Positions 7,311 to 15,198 of a stretch of 15,631 bases of DNA are shown here, piece after piece. The translations under genes and the position numbers were made by a program. How positions within the stretch are numbered: position 1 is the stretch's first letter; the number at the start of each line of letters is the position of its first letter. Under the pieces are notes generated by a model. The model did no database searches, was not told where the DNA came from, and saw only the letters and a list, made by a program, of their open reading frames with translations. Source of the stretch: Tissierellaceae bacterium (GTDB taxonomy: Bacteria > Bacillota > Clostridia > Tissierellales > Tissierellaceae); the NCBI GenBank assembly GCA_029264075.1, contig JARICQ010000036.1, forward strand, positions 1 to 15,631, read 5' to 3'.

Positions 7311-8195
7311 ATGAAAAAAATTAAAATAATATATAATCCTTCTTCTGGAAGACAAGCAGTAGAAAAGAAACTAGATAGGTTAATTAAATTATTGATAGAT
7401 GATGGCTATACTGTTCAAAAATTTGAAACAAAGAGAAAGAACGATGCAATGAACGAAACCATAAAGGCATGTTCTGAAGATTGGGATAATATAATTGTTG
7501 TAGGTGGAGATGGTACAGTTAATGAAGTTGCAAAAGGTATCGTACTTGGGGGAAGGAAAATACCAGTTGGAATACTATCATCAGGAACTGTAAATGACTT
7601 TGCAAACTATATGGAAATACCTAAAAATGTACTTGAGTTTTACGACATGATAAAAAGAGGAGAAGCAGTAGAGGTTGATTTAGGTAAAATTGATGATAGC
7701 TATTTTGTAAATGTTGCTGCAGGCGGCTTGCTCACAAGTGTTGGATTTTCAGTGCTTCCTGAAGTTAAAATGGTCTTGGGAAGAATGGCCTACTACTTAG
7801 AAGGGCTCAGAGAGCTGGTTGTAAAAGATTTAAAACCCTTAAAGGTTAAGATAGAGAGCGAAGAGTTAACTGTTGAGAGTGAAATACTCCTATTTGTAGT
7901 ATCTAATACATCCTCAATTGGAGGATTTAAAAAACTTGCGCCGAAGGCAGATGTTGTAGATGGTTATTTAGATGTCTTTGCAATTAAAAAAGCAGATGTC
8001 CAAGAACTAGCCAATATCTTTTTTAATATATTTAATGGAGACCATATAAATCACAGTAAGGTTATTTATTTTAAATCCAGAAAAATAAAAATAACATCAG
8101 AAGAAGAGATCTCCATAGATATAGATGGCGAATATGGTGGAAAACTTCCTGCTACTTTTGAAATTTTATCAAATGCTTTTAGTGTCTTGGTATAG
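7311..8195 (+). CDS. Diacylglycerol kinase-family lipid kinase (DgkB/YegS type)
   Basis: A soluble or membrane-associated kinase that transfers phosphate from ATP to a lipid hydroxyl, typically diacylglycerol. Motifs: NPSSG (9-13), the nucleotide-binding VVGGDGTVNEV (GGDGT 65-69), SSGTVNDFA (90-98) and a C-terminal IDIDGEYGG, where Asp and Glu are expected for catalysis and metal binding. The open frame extends 14 codons upstream to 7269, but that extension has no ribosome site. ATG 7311 has GTGAGG (7296-7301) 9 nt before it and gives the family's usual 294 aa. It is followed after 28 nt by the MarR gene. DgkB recycles diacylglycerol from lipoteichoic acid synthesis in Bacillus. Other members act on other lipids, so the substrate is not certain. 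Confidence 0.9.
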   Translation: MKKIKIIYNPSSGRQAVEKKLDRLIKLLIDDGYTVQKFETKRKNDAMNETIKACSEDWDNIIVVGGDGTVNEVAKGIVLGGRKIPVGILSSGTVNDFANYMEIPKNVLEFYDMIKRGEAVEVDLGKIDDSYFVNVAAGGLLTSVGFSVLPEVKMVLGRMAYYLEGLRELVVKDLKPLKVKIESEELTVESEILLFVVSNTSSIGGFKKLAPKADVVDGYLDVFAIKKADVQELANIFFNIFNGDHINHSKVIYFKSRKIKITSEEEISIDIDGEYGGKLPATFEILSNAFSVLV

Positions 8196-8223
8196 GGAGA
8201 GCCCATAGATGAAAGGAGAAGAG

Positions 8224-8676
8224 ATGGAAAAGAAGTCATTGTACAATGTTACAAATATTGAAAAGTATCTTAGGAAAGTAGACTATATAACGAGGAAGAA
8301 GGGTAGGGAAATCCTTACAGACTTCAATATAACTGTACCGCAATTTACTGCCTTGCAAATATTAATCAACCAGGGAGATATGACTATAGGAGAATTAAGC
8401 CAAAAGATGTCTCTTGCTTGCTCAACCATTACTGACTTGATAGATAGAATGGAAAAAACAGACTTAGTGGAGAGAAAAAGAGATGAAGAAGATAAAAGAG
8501 TAGTTAGAGTAGAGGCGCTTCCCAAAGGATATACAATATTAGAGGAAGTATTAAAGAAAAGAATAGAATTCTTAGATTCTAAGCTTACCAGCCTATCATA
8601 TGAGGAAAAAGAGAGTTTAGACAAGGGTCTATATTGCCTCTATCAGGCTATGAAAGATGAACAAACAGATAAATAG
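8224..8676 (+). CDS. MarR-family transcriptional regulator
   Basis: A 150-aa winged-helix regulator that should dimerise and bind a palindromic operator. The helix-turn-helix is LTIGELSQ-like (here MTIGELSQKMSLACSTITDL), followed by LIDRMEKTDLVERKRDEEDKR with the DxxDKR wing that marks the family, and a helical C-terminus for dimerisation. An in-frame ATG lies at 8209, but its first codons are themselves the Shine-Dalgarno AAAGGAG (8212-8218), 5 nt before ATG 8224, so 8224 is preferred. A cysteine lies at the start of the recognition helix (residue 66), which could be a redox sensor but may be incidental. It is co-transcribed with the lipid kinase. A palindrome 24 bp past its stop codon suggests it may control the hut operon. 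Confidence 0.9.
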   Translation: MEKKSLYNVTNIEKYLRKVDYITRKKGREILTDFNITVPQFTALQILINQGDMTIGELSQKMSLACSTITDLIDRMEKTDLVERKRDEEDKRVVRVEALPKGYTILEEVLKKRIEFLDSKLTSLSYEEKESLDKGLYCLYQAMKDEQTDK

Positions 8677-8700
8677 ATTTGTATCTAGCTTGATTGTAGA

Positions 8701-8718
8701 ATTGCAAATCTTTGCAAT
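8701..8718. promoter_or_regulatory. Perfect 8-2-8 palindrome, candidate MarR operator
   Basis: ATTGCAAA (8701-8708), TC, TTTGCAAT (8711-8718). The size and symmetry are those of a MarR-dimer site, and there is no T-run, so it is not a terminator. It covers the -35 of the candidate promoter at 8702-8729, the position expected for repression. No second copy was noticed near other promoters in the window. Which protein binds it is inference. Confidence 0.5.
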
Positions 8719-8729
8719 CATAATATAAA
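8702..8729 (+). promoter_or_regulatory. Candidate upstream hut promoter overlapping the palindrome
   Basis: TTGCAA (8702-8707), 16 bp, TATAAA (8724-8729). The -35 lies inside the palindrome. A transcript from here would begin near 8736, include the possible short ORF at 8743 and meet the terminator at 8779-8813 before hutH. Confidence 0.4.
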
Positions 8730-8742
8730 AAGTAGGGATAGC

Positions 8743-8841
8743 ATGAAAAATACAAATTTCAAATTAAATTATTTTAATAAAAACCCACAGAAAATGTTTT
8801 CTGTGGGTTTTTTATTGAACTTTAGTATGGCATTACAATAA
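8743..8841 (+). CDS. Possible 32-codon leader ORF before hutH
   Basis: An ATG at 8743 follows GTAGGG (8732-8737) by 5 nt and opens a 32-codon frame ending TAA at 8839-8841, 22 nt before the hutH start. The frame runs straight through the terminator hairpin. The peptide begins MKNTNFKLNYF and contains no histidine. Translation to its end would place ribosomes over the hairpin, but the frame may be open by chance. Confidence 0.2.
   Translation: MKNTNFKLNYFNKNPQKMFSVGFLLNFSMALQ
8779..8813 (+). terminator. Intrinsic terminator between marR and hutH
   Basis: AAAACCCACAGAAAA pairs with TTTTCTGTGGGTTTT around TG (8795-8796), giving about 16 bp, and the right arm runs into six T. It may simply end the lipid kinase-marR transcript. 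If transcription starts at 8702-8729 it would act as an attenuator of the hut operon. Confidence 0.9.
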
Positions 8842-8842
8842 A
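8815..8842 (+). promoter_or_regulatory. Candidate downstream hut promoter
   Basis: TTGAAC (8815-8820), 16 bp, AATAAA (8837-8842), directly after the terminator. The start would be near 8849, giving a very short leader before the ribosome site TGAGGG (8851-8856). The -10 is weak. Confidence 0.35.
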
Positions 8843-8863
8843 ATAAGAAATGAGGGATTAGGT

Positions 8864-10390
8864 ATGGAAAAAATCTATATCAATGGGAACGATTTAACAC
8901 TTGAAGAATTTATAGAGGTAACTAGAAATGGAAAAAAAGTATTATTAACAGATGATGCAGTATTAAAGGTGGAGAGATCGAGATCACTAGTCGATAAGAT
9001 TGTTGAGAGTGAAAAAGCAATTTATGGAATAACTACAGGCTTTGGGAAATTTAGTGATGTTAAAATCAGTGGTGAAGAAACAAAAATATTACAAAGGAAT
9101 TTAATAACCAGCCATTCATGTGGAGTAGGGGAGCCACTAAGTGAGGAAAATGTAAGAGGTATATTACTTTTAAGAGCCAATGCTCTAGCAAAGGGTTTTT
9201 CAGGAATAAGATTGTCTACCTTAAATGTTTTGCTTGAAATGCTAAATAAGGGAGTTCATCCGGTGATACCAGAGAAAGGATCTTTAGGATCTAGTGGAGA
9301 TTTAGCCCCTCTTTCTCATATGGTTTTGGTGATGCTAGGAGAAGGTGAGGCTATTTATAAAGATCAACTACTAACAGGTAGGGAGGCTATGGAAAAAGCA
9401 AATATAGAGACTGTAGAGTTAACTGGAAAAGAAGGGCTAGCCCTTATAAATGGAACGCAAGTAATGACATCTATAGGTGCACAGGTCCTATATGATGCTA
9501 TAAACTTAAGCAAGACTGCTGATATTGCAGCATCTTTATCAATAGAAGCCTTAAATGGAATAGTAGATGCATTTGACCCAAGAATTCATAATGCTAGAGG
9601 TCAAATTGGTCAGATAGAAACAGCAAAAAACATACTTAAACTAGTAGAAGATAGCCAGATGACTACAAGGCAAGGTGAACTAAGAATACAAGATGCTTAT
9701 TCTATCAGATGTTTACCTCAAGTACATGGAGCAAGTAAGGATTCTTTTAAATATATAAGAGAAAAAATAGAAATAGAAATGAATGCTGCTACAGATAATC
9801 CATTAATATTCGTAGAAGAAGAAGATGTAATATCAGGCGGTAATTTCCATGGTCAGCCAATGGCTATTAGCTTTGATTTTTTAGGGATAGCTATTTCAGA
9901 GCTTGCAAATATATCTGAAAGAAGAATAGAAAGACTTGTAAATCCAAGTTTGAGTAATGGATTAGCTGCTTTTTTAGTTAAAAATGGTGGCTTGAATTCA
10001 GGATTTATGATAGTTCAGTATTCAGCAGCCTCACTTGTATCAGAAAACAAAATACTTGCCCACCCGGCGTCCGTTGACTCCATACCATCTTCAGCCAATC
10101 AAGAAGATCATGTTTCTATGGGCACCATAGCTGCAAGAAAAGCAGGACAAATTCTTGACAATGCAAGAAAGGTACTAGCTATGGAAATATTCAGTGCATG
10201 TCAAGCAATTGACTTAAGAGAAAATAAAAAAATGGGAAAAGGCACAGAGATAGCTTATAATATAGTTAGGGATAAGATAGAATTCTTAGATGAAGATAAA
10301 ATAATGAATATAGAGATAAATAAATGTGAAGATATAATAAAGTCAAATAGATTGGTAGAAGAGATAGAAAAAAACTTTGATTTAAACTAA
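8864..10390 (+). CDS. hutH: Histidine ammonia-lyase
   Basis: Catalyses L-histidine to urocanate plus ammonia, the first step of histidine breakdown, in the cytoplasm as a homotetramer. Active-site landmarks are in place: YGITTGFG with Tyr54, NLITSHSCGVGEP with His84, GSLGSSGDLAP, CLPQVHGAS, NAATDNP, GGNFHGQP, and ANQEDHVSMG with Glu414. The 508-aa length is standard. The self-made electrophile MIO should form from residues 143-145, which read Ser-Ser-Gly and not the usual Ala-Ser-Gly; the essential central Ser and Gly are kept. The start ATG 8864 has TGAGGG 7 nt upstream. It is followed by hutU after 12 nt. Tyrosine/phenylalanine lyase activity is unlikely given the hutU and hutI neighbours. 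Confidence 0.96.
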   Translation: MEKIYINGNDLTLEEFIEVTRNGKKVLLTDDAVLKVERSRSLVDKIVESEKAIYGITTGFGKFSDVKISGEETKILQRNLITSHSCGVGEPLSEENVRGILLLRANALAKGFSGIRLSTLNVLLEMLNKGVHPVIPEKGSLGSSGDLAPLSHMVLVMLGEGEAIYKDQLLTGREAMEKANIETVELTGKEGLALINGTQVMTSIGAQVLYDAINLSKTADIAASLSIEALNGIVDAFDPRIHNARGQIGQIETAKNILKLVEDSQMTTRQGELRIQDAYSIRCLPQVHGASKDSFKYIREKIEIEMNAATDNPLIFVEEEDVISGGNFHGQPMAISFDFLGIAISELANISERRIERLVNPSLSNGLAAFLVKNGGLNSGFMIVQYSAASLVSENKILAHPASVDSIPSSANQEDHVSMGTIAARKAGQILDNARKVLAMEIFSACQAIDLRENKKMGKGTEIAYNIVRDKIEFLDEDKIMNIEINKCEDIIKSNRLVEEIEKNFDLN

Positions 10391-10402
10391 GGGGAGTCTA
10401 AA

Positions 10403-12409
10403 ATGGATATTAAGATGATTGAAAAATTGCCAGATATGCCAAAATTTAAAGAAGGAATAAGAAGAGCGCCCAAAAGAGAATTAAACTTAAGTGACAGAGA
10501 AATAGAAATTGCATTAAAGAATGCTCTAAGATATGTTCCAGAAAAATTTCACGATGATCTAGCAGAAGAGTTTTTAGAAGAATTAATGACTCATGGAAGA
10601 ATATATGGATATAGATTTAGACCGGATGAAGAGATAAGGGGTAAGAGCATAGATGAGTATAAGGGCAGATGCATAGAAGGAAAAGCTTTTCAAGTGATGA
10701 TAGATAACAATTTAGACCTTGATGTAGCCCTATATCCATATGAGCTAGTTACCTATGGAGAAACTGGTCAAGTTTGCCAAAATTGGATGCAGTATAGGCT
10801 TATTAAAAGATATTTAGAAGAGTTAACAGACGAGCAAACCTTAGTAATATCATCGGGACATCCGACAGGAATATTTGGATCTGCAAAGACAAGTCCAAGG
10901 GTTATAATAACAAACGCTTTGATGATAGGGGCATTTAACGATCAAGAACATTGGATAAAAGCTCAAGCTATGGGAGTTGCAAACTATGGACAGATGACTG
11001 CTGGTGGATGGATGTATATAGGACCCCAGGGAATAGTTCATGGAACTTATAATACTATATTAAATGCAGGAAGAATTAAACTTGGAGTTGAGAATGATGG
11101 AGATCTTAGAGGTCATCTCTTTGTTAGCTCAGGTCTAGGTGGTATGAGTGGTGCTCAGGGCAAGGCTACAAAGATTGCCAATGGAGTTGGAATAATTGCA
11201 GAAGTAGATAGCTCTAGAATCCAGACCAGACTAGATCAAGGATGGATAGATAAATCATTTAAAGATCTGAAGAGTTTATTTGCTTATGTAGATATATTAT
11301 TAGAAGAAAAAATAGCAAGCTCCCTAGCTTATGAGGGAAATATAATAGACCTCTTAGAATATGCTCTGGAAAACGATATAAAGATAGAGCTACTTTCAGA
11401 CCAAACTTCATGTCACGCTCCATATGATGGTGGATATTGTCCTCATGGTATAGAATTTGAGGATAGGACTAAAATGATAGAAAGAGACCGAGAAGGATTT
11501 AAAGAATTGGTAGATAAATCTTTAATCAAACACTACCATCTGATAAAGAAGTTAGTAGACAAGGGAACTTACTTTTTTGACTATGGGAATAGCTTTATGA
11601 AGGCTGTATTTGATGCAGGAGCAAAAGATATAGCAAAAAATGGAATTGATGAATCGGAAGGCTTTATATTTCCATCATATGTAGAGGATATAATGGGACC
11701 AATGTTATTTGACTATGGCTACGGTCCATTTAGATGGGTTTGCCTAAGTAGAAACCATGAAGATCTAGTAAAGACAGATAAGGCTGCAATGGATCTAATA
11801 GATATAGATAGAAGGGGGCAGGATAGGGACAATTATATATGGATAAGAGATGCAGAAAAAAATGAACTTGTAGTAGGAACTGAAGCTAGAATACTCTATC
11901 AAGATGCATTAGGTAGATTAGATATTGCTCTTAAATTCAATGAAATGGTTAGAAAGAAAGAAGTCGGACCTATAATGCTAGGAAGAGATCATCACGATAC
12001 AGGTGGAACAGACTCTCCCTTTAGAGAAACGGCAAATATCAAAGATGGAAGTAATATAATGGCAGATATGGCTACTCAATGTTTTGCAGGTAATGCAGCT
12101 AGAGGAATGAGCCTTGTAGCCCTTCACAATGGTGGAGGAGTCGGTATAGGAAAGTCGATTAACGGAGGATTTGGACTGGTATTAAATGGTAGTGAAAGAG
12201 TTGATCAAATTTTAAAAACAGCAATACCTTGGGACGTAATGGGTGGAGTTGCAAGACGTGCATGGGCTAGGAATGAAAACGCAATTTCTACATCTATAGA
12301 TTACAATGAAAAGTTTAAAGACTCAGACCATATAACAATTCCACATCTAGCAGATGAGAAACTAGTAGAAGAAACGATGTTGAAAGTAAAAAAGAGAAGG
12401 AATAGGTGA
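10403..12409 (+). CDS. hutU: Urocanate hydratase (urocanase), long form
   Basis: Adds water to urocanate with tightly bound NAD+ to give 4-imidazolone-5-propionate, the second step. Recognisable parts are the TYGETGQVCQNW segment (about 117-128), SSGHPTGIFGS (150-160), QMTAGGWMYIGPQGI (197-211), the NAD-binding glycine run SSGLGGMSGAQGKA (242-255), GPFRWVCLSRNHEDL around Cys447, and LGRDHHDTGGTDSPFRET near the end. At 668 aa it is about 110 residues longer than the Pseudomonas/Bacillus form (about 555) and matches the long form known from streptococci and some anaerobes. The start ATG 10403 has GGGGAG (10391-10396) 6 nt away. Spacing is 12 nt to hutH and 4 nt to hutI, so the three are one transcript. 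Confidence 0.96.
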   Translation: MDIKMIEKLPDMPKFKEGIRRAPKRELNLSDREIEIALKNALRYVPEKFHDDLAEEFLEELMTHGRIYGYRFRPDEEIRGKSIDEYKGRCIEGKAFQVMIDNNLDLDVALYPYELVTYGETGQVCQNWMQYRLIKRYLEELTDEQTLVISSGHPTGIFGSAKTSPRVIITNALMIGAFNDQEHWIKAQAMGVANYGQMTAGGWMYIGPQGIVHGTYNTILNAGRIKLGVENDGDLRGHLFVSSGLGGMSGAQGKATKIANGVGIIAEVDSSRIQTRLDQGWIDKSFKDLKSLFAYVDILLEEKIASSLAYEGNIIDLLEYALENDIKIELLSDQTSCHAPYDGGYCPHGIEFEDRTKMIERDREGFKELVDKSLIKHYHLIKKLVDKGTYFFDYGNSFMKAVFDAGAKDIAKNGIDESEGFIFPSYVEDIMGPMLFDYGYGPFRWVCLSRNHEDLVKTDKAAMDLIDIDRRGQDRDNYIWIRDAEKNELVVGTEARILYQDALGRLDIALKFNEMVRKKEVGPIMLGRDHHDTGGTDSPFRETANIKDGSNIMADMATQCFAGNAARGMSLVALHNGGGVGIGKSINGGFGLVLNGSERVDQILKTAIPWDVMGGVARRAWARNENAISTSIDYNEKFKDSDHITIPHLADEKLVEETMLKVKKRRNR

Positions 12410-12413
12410 GGAT

Positions 12414-13670
12414 ATGAGAGCAAGCTTGGTAATTAAAAATATAGATAGCCTTATAACTATTAGAGGAGAAAACAGGGCAAGATATGGATCGGAAACTCGT
12501 GACATGGGAGAGATTAAAAATGGGATAATAGCTGTGGACGGAGAGAGGATAATCTATATAGGAGAGGGAGATCTGCCAGCGGAGATAGAAATTGATAAAG
12601 ATACAGAAATAATAGATGGGAGAGGAACTACTGTAACACCAGGACTAATAGATAGCCATACTCATTTGGTACATGCAGGATCAAGAGAAAATGAACTAGA
12701 TATGAAACTAAAGGGAGTTTCCTACTTAGAAATAATGGCTGCAGGTGGTGGGATACACTCTACAGTAAAATCTACTAGGGAAGCCAGTCGAGATGAATTG
12801 TATGACCAATCGCTTAAAAGCTTAAATAGAATGTTAAGCTATGGTATTACAACAGTTGAAGCTAAAAGTGGATATGGAATAGATGATTTTTCTACAGAGA
12901 TTAAACAACTTGAAGTGGCAAGAGATTTAAACAGAGATCATCCAGTAGATATTATATCAACCTTTATGGGAGCACATGCCATACCTGAAAAGTATAAAGA
13001 AAATCCTGAAGAATTTGTCCATATTATAATAAATGATATGATTCCAGAAGTTGCAAAAAGAAATTTAGCTAAATTTTGTGATGTGTTTTGTGAAGAGGGA
13101 GTATTTACCATAGATCAATCTAGAAGAATCTTACTTGCGGGAAGAAAATACGGAATGGAAGCTAAGATACATGCCGATGAAATAAAGACATTAGGTGGTG
13201 CAGAGCTTGCAGCAGAGCTTGGATGCATATCTGCCGATCATTTAATAGCAGCGTCTGATAGAGGAATAGAAAAAATGGCAGAAAAGAAAATAATAGCTAA
13301 TCTACTGCCTGGAACTAGCTTTAATCTTCAAACTGGACACTTTGCAAATGCTAGAAAAATGATCCAGCTTGGAGTTCCGATAGCACTATCTACAGACTAC
13401 AATCCTGGAAGCTGCCCAACAGAAAACATACAGCTGATAATGAGTTTTGCATCTTTAATAATGAAGATGACTCCAGAAGAAGTAATACATGGTGTAACAA
13501 TAAATGCAGCTGCAGCGCTTGGGATAGAAAAAGAAGTTGGAAGCTTAGAAGTTGGAAAAATAGCAGATATAGCAGTATTTGATAGTGAGAATCTAGCTTA
13601 CATGATATATCATTTTGGAATAAACAATACGAAAACTGTAATAAAAAAAGGCAAGATTATCTATAATTAA
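12414..13670 (+). CDS. hutI: Imidazolonepropionase
   Basis: Hydrolyses 4-imidazolone-5-propionate to N-formimino-L-glutamate, the third step. It is a metal-dependent amidohydrolase: after a short beta segment comes VTPGLIDSHTHLVHAGSRENE with metal ligands His82 and His84 and substrate-binding Arg91. AGGGIHSTV (110-118), KIHADEI (His253), SADHL (His276) and STDYNPGS (Asp328) follow. These correspond, within a few residues, to H80, H82, H249 and D324 of the Bacillus subtilis enzyme. At 418 aa it is of usual length. ATG 12414 lies 4 nt after the hutU stop, and the ribosome site AGGTG (12404-12408) is formed by the end of hutU, so translation is probably coupled. Confidence 0.96.
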   Translation: MRASLVIKNIDSLITIRGENRARYGSETRDMGEIKNGIIAVDGERIIYIGEGDLPAEIEIDKDTEIIDGRGTTVTPGLIDSHTHLVHAGSRENELDMKLKGVSYLEIMAAGGGIHSTVKSTREASRDELYDQSLKSLNRMLSYGITTVEAKSGYGIDDFSTEIKQLEVARDLNRDHPVDIISTFMGAHAIPEKYKENPEEFVHIIINDMIPEVAKRNLAKFCDVFCEEGVFTIDQSRRILLAGRKYGMEAKIHADEIKTLGGAELAAELGCISADHLIAASDRGIEKMAEKKIIANLLPGTSFNLQTGHFANARKMIQLGVPIALSTDYNPGSCPTENIQLIMSFASLIMKMTPEEVIHGVTINAAAALGIEKEVGSLEVGKIADIAVFDSENLAYMIYHFGINNTKTVIKKGKIIYN

Positions 13671-13681
13671 GGGGGATCATT

Positions 13682-14143
13682 ATGTCTGAAAGACAATATG
13701 TTGTTTTCAAACTAGATAAATTAGAGTTTGGAATAGAAATCATGAATATAGAGGAAGTTGTAAATTATCAAGATCCGACATTACTACCTAATAGCCCAGA
13801 TTTTATGGAAGGTGTAATTAACTATAGGGATAAGGTAATACCCATCATAAATCTTAAGAAAAGGCTATTGCTAGGAGAAGAAAATTATAAGAATGACGAT
13901 ACTAGGATTATAATTATTGATTTAGATGGCAAAGAAGTAGGCTTTCTTGTAGATGGAGTTTCTCAAACGATCAGATTAGCTAATAATGAAATCGAGGAAG
14001 CTCCAGAGCTTATATCTACGGTTGATAGAAGGTATATAGAAGGAATAGGAAAGTTAGGAGAGGAAAGACTTCTTATTTTGATTGATTTAAATAATATTCT
14101 TTCTATAAGAGAGATAGAGGAATTGAAAACTGTCAATGAATAG
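13682..14143 (+). CDS. CheW-like chemotaxis coupling protein
   Basis: A single CheW (SH3-like double barrel) domain of 153 aa: QYVVFKLDKLEFGIEIMNI, then the LPNSPDFMEGVINYRDKVIPIINLKKRL signature and the hydrophobic DTRIIIIDLDGKEVGFLVDGV half. The CheW domain covers nearly the whole protein, with no kinase or receiver domain. CheW proteins join chemoreceptors to the kinase CheA at the inner face of the membrane. The gene begins 11 nt after hutI with SD GGGGGA just upstream of ATG 13682, so it is the fourth gene of the hut operon. No other chemotaxis gene is in the window. It could couple a histidine or urocanate receptor, or be a general CheW under hut control. Function by family is firm, role by context is inference. 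Confidence 0.92.
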   Translation: MSERQYVVFKLDKLEFGIEIMNIEEVVNYQDPTLLPNSPDFMEGVINYRDKVIPIINLKKRLLLGEENYKNDDTRIIIIDLDGKEVGFLVDGVSQTIRLANNEIEEAPELISTVDRRYIEGIGKLGEERLLILIDLNNILSIREIEELKTVNE

Positions 14144-14221
14144 TATAATTTGACAAATATCAGTTGCAAAACAAACTAATAAAGAAATTAATATCAAGTC
14201 AATACTTTACTTTGTATAAAA

Positions 14222-14267
14222 ATATATAAGATATAGGGTCTCAATTGAGACCCTATATCTTATATAT
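14222..14267. terminator. 23-bp perfect inverted repeat between convergent cheW and lysR
   Basis: The arms 14222-14244 and 14245-14267 are exact complements with centre TCAA/TTGA; the G+C-rich core is GGGTCTC/GAGACCC. The lysR stop codon (14260-14262) lies in the right arm. On the minus strand the hairpin is followed by a run of five T, a reasonable intrinsic terminator for lysR. On the plus strand no T-run follows, so termination of the hut operon here is less certain. Confidence 0.75.
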
Positions 14268-15153
14268 CAAGGATAAAACTCTTAAAAGCGTTTGCAAGCG
14301 GTGAAAGTTGTCTATGCTTATGGTATGCGAAATAAAATTTTCTTGAAAATTTTAAACCATCTATATAAAGAGCATTGTAATTTTCAGAGCTTAGATTTCC
14401 ATCTAAGGATTTTTCTGAAATAAAACCTATTCCCAAACCCTTAGAGACTAATTCTTTTATGGCTTCTGTATCATTAATGTAACCGACTATATTTAAATCG
14501 TTGATATTAATATTATTTTCAATCAATGTTTTTTCAATTAAACTTCTAGTGCCTGATCCATCCTCCCGGAAAAGTATATTTTCATTAAACAATATATCCT
14601 TTTCAATAGATGAAAAGTTTTCCCTGCTATAAATTGAAGTCTTGGGAACTATTACTAAAAGATTATCTTCTATTAGATCGATATATTCAAGATGGCTGGA
14701 GTCATGTCTAGCGCCTACTATTCCAAATTCAGCTTCCCCACTTATAATATAATCTATAACTTTTTTTGAATCCTTCTCAAACAATGTGAATGTAACTTTC
14801 GAGTGTTTTTTTAGAAAGTCACTTATCATACACGGAATAACATTTCTAGCAGGAACACTACTAGAATATATATGTATATGTCCACTGATTTTACCTTTAA
14901 ATGAAGCAAGGTCAAACTTTGCCATTTCACAGGAATTAACAATATTGACTGCATACTTATAAAGCAATTTACCAGCATCAGTAAGGGTTATAGACTTTCC
15001 ATATCTATTGATCAGTATAGTATCCAATTCTTTTTCTAGGTTTTGTATATGATTAGTGACTGTAGGCTGAGTAATGTATAGTGCCTCAGATGCCTTAGAA
15101 AAACTTTTTAAATTTGATACTTGAATAAATGTCTCCAACTGTCTAAATTCCAA
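14260..15153 (-). CDS. LysR-family transcriptional regulator
   Basis: A 297-aa LysR-type regulator: an N-terminal winged helix (MEFRQLETFIQVSNLKSFSK, ASEALYITQPTVTNHIQNLE, about 1-60), a linker helix, and a two-lobed effector-binding domain from about residue 90. The segment SSSVPARNVIPCMISDF, followed by SGEAEFGIVGA, resembles the LysR group often found with selenium-metabolism genes; that subgroup call is from memory and is only moderately sure. It starts at TTG (15153-15151) with an excellent ribosome site, AGGGGAGGAG (15170-15161), 7 nt away; no ATG is available close by in frame. It is convergent with the hut operon, and its divergent neighbour is the promoter array at the window end, so its target is not evident here. 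Confidence 0.92.
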   Translation of the reverse strand: MEFRQLETFIQVSNLKSFSKASEALYITQPTVTNHIQNLEKELDTILINRYGKSITLTDAGKLLYKYAVNIVNSCEMAKFDLASFKGKISGHIHIYSSSVPARNVIPCMISDFLKKHSKVTFTLFEKDSKKVIDYIISGEAEFGIVGARHDSSHLEYIDLIEDNLLVIVPKTSIYSRENFSSIEKDILFNENILFREDGSGTRSLIEKTLIENNININDLNIVGYINDTEAIKELVSKGLGIGFISEKSLDGNLSSENYNALYIDGLKFSRKFYFAYHKHRQLSPLANAFKSFILDI

Positions 15154-15198
15154 AGATTATCTCCTCCCCTAAGATTCCTATAGATATCCTTTTATATC

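Noticed and set aside
8283..8624. Minus-strand open frame opposite marR
   Set aside because: It is a Ser/Leu-rich shadow of a clear MarR gene with no start signals.
8732..8740. HutP-type RNA target (UAG repeats) in the hut leader
   Set aside because: Only two UAG triplets with a 3-nt gap were seen. HutP sites have three NAG motifs with regular spacing, and no hutP gene is visible.
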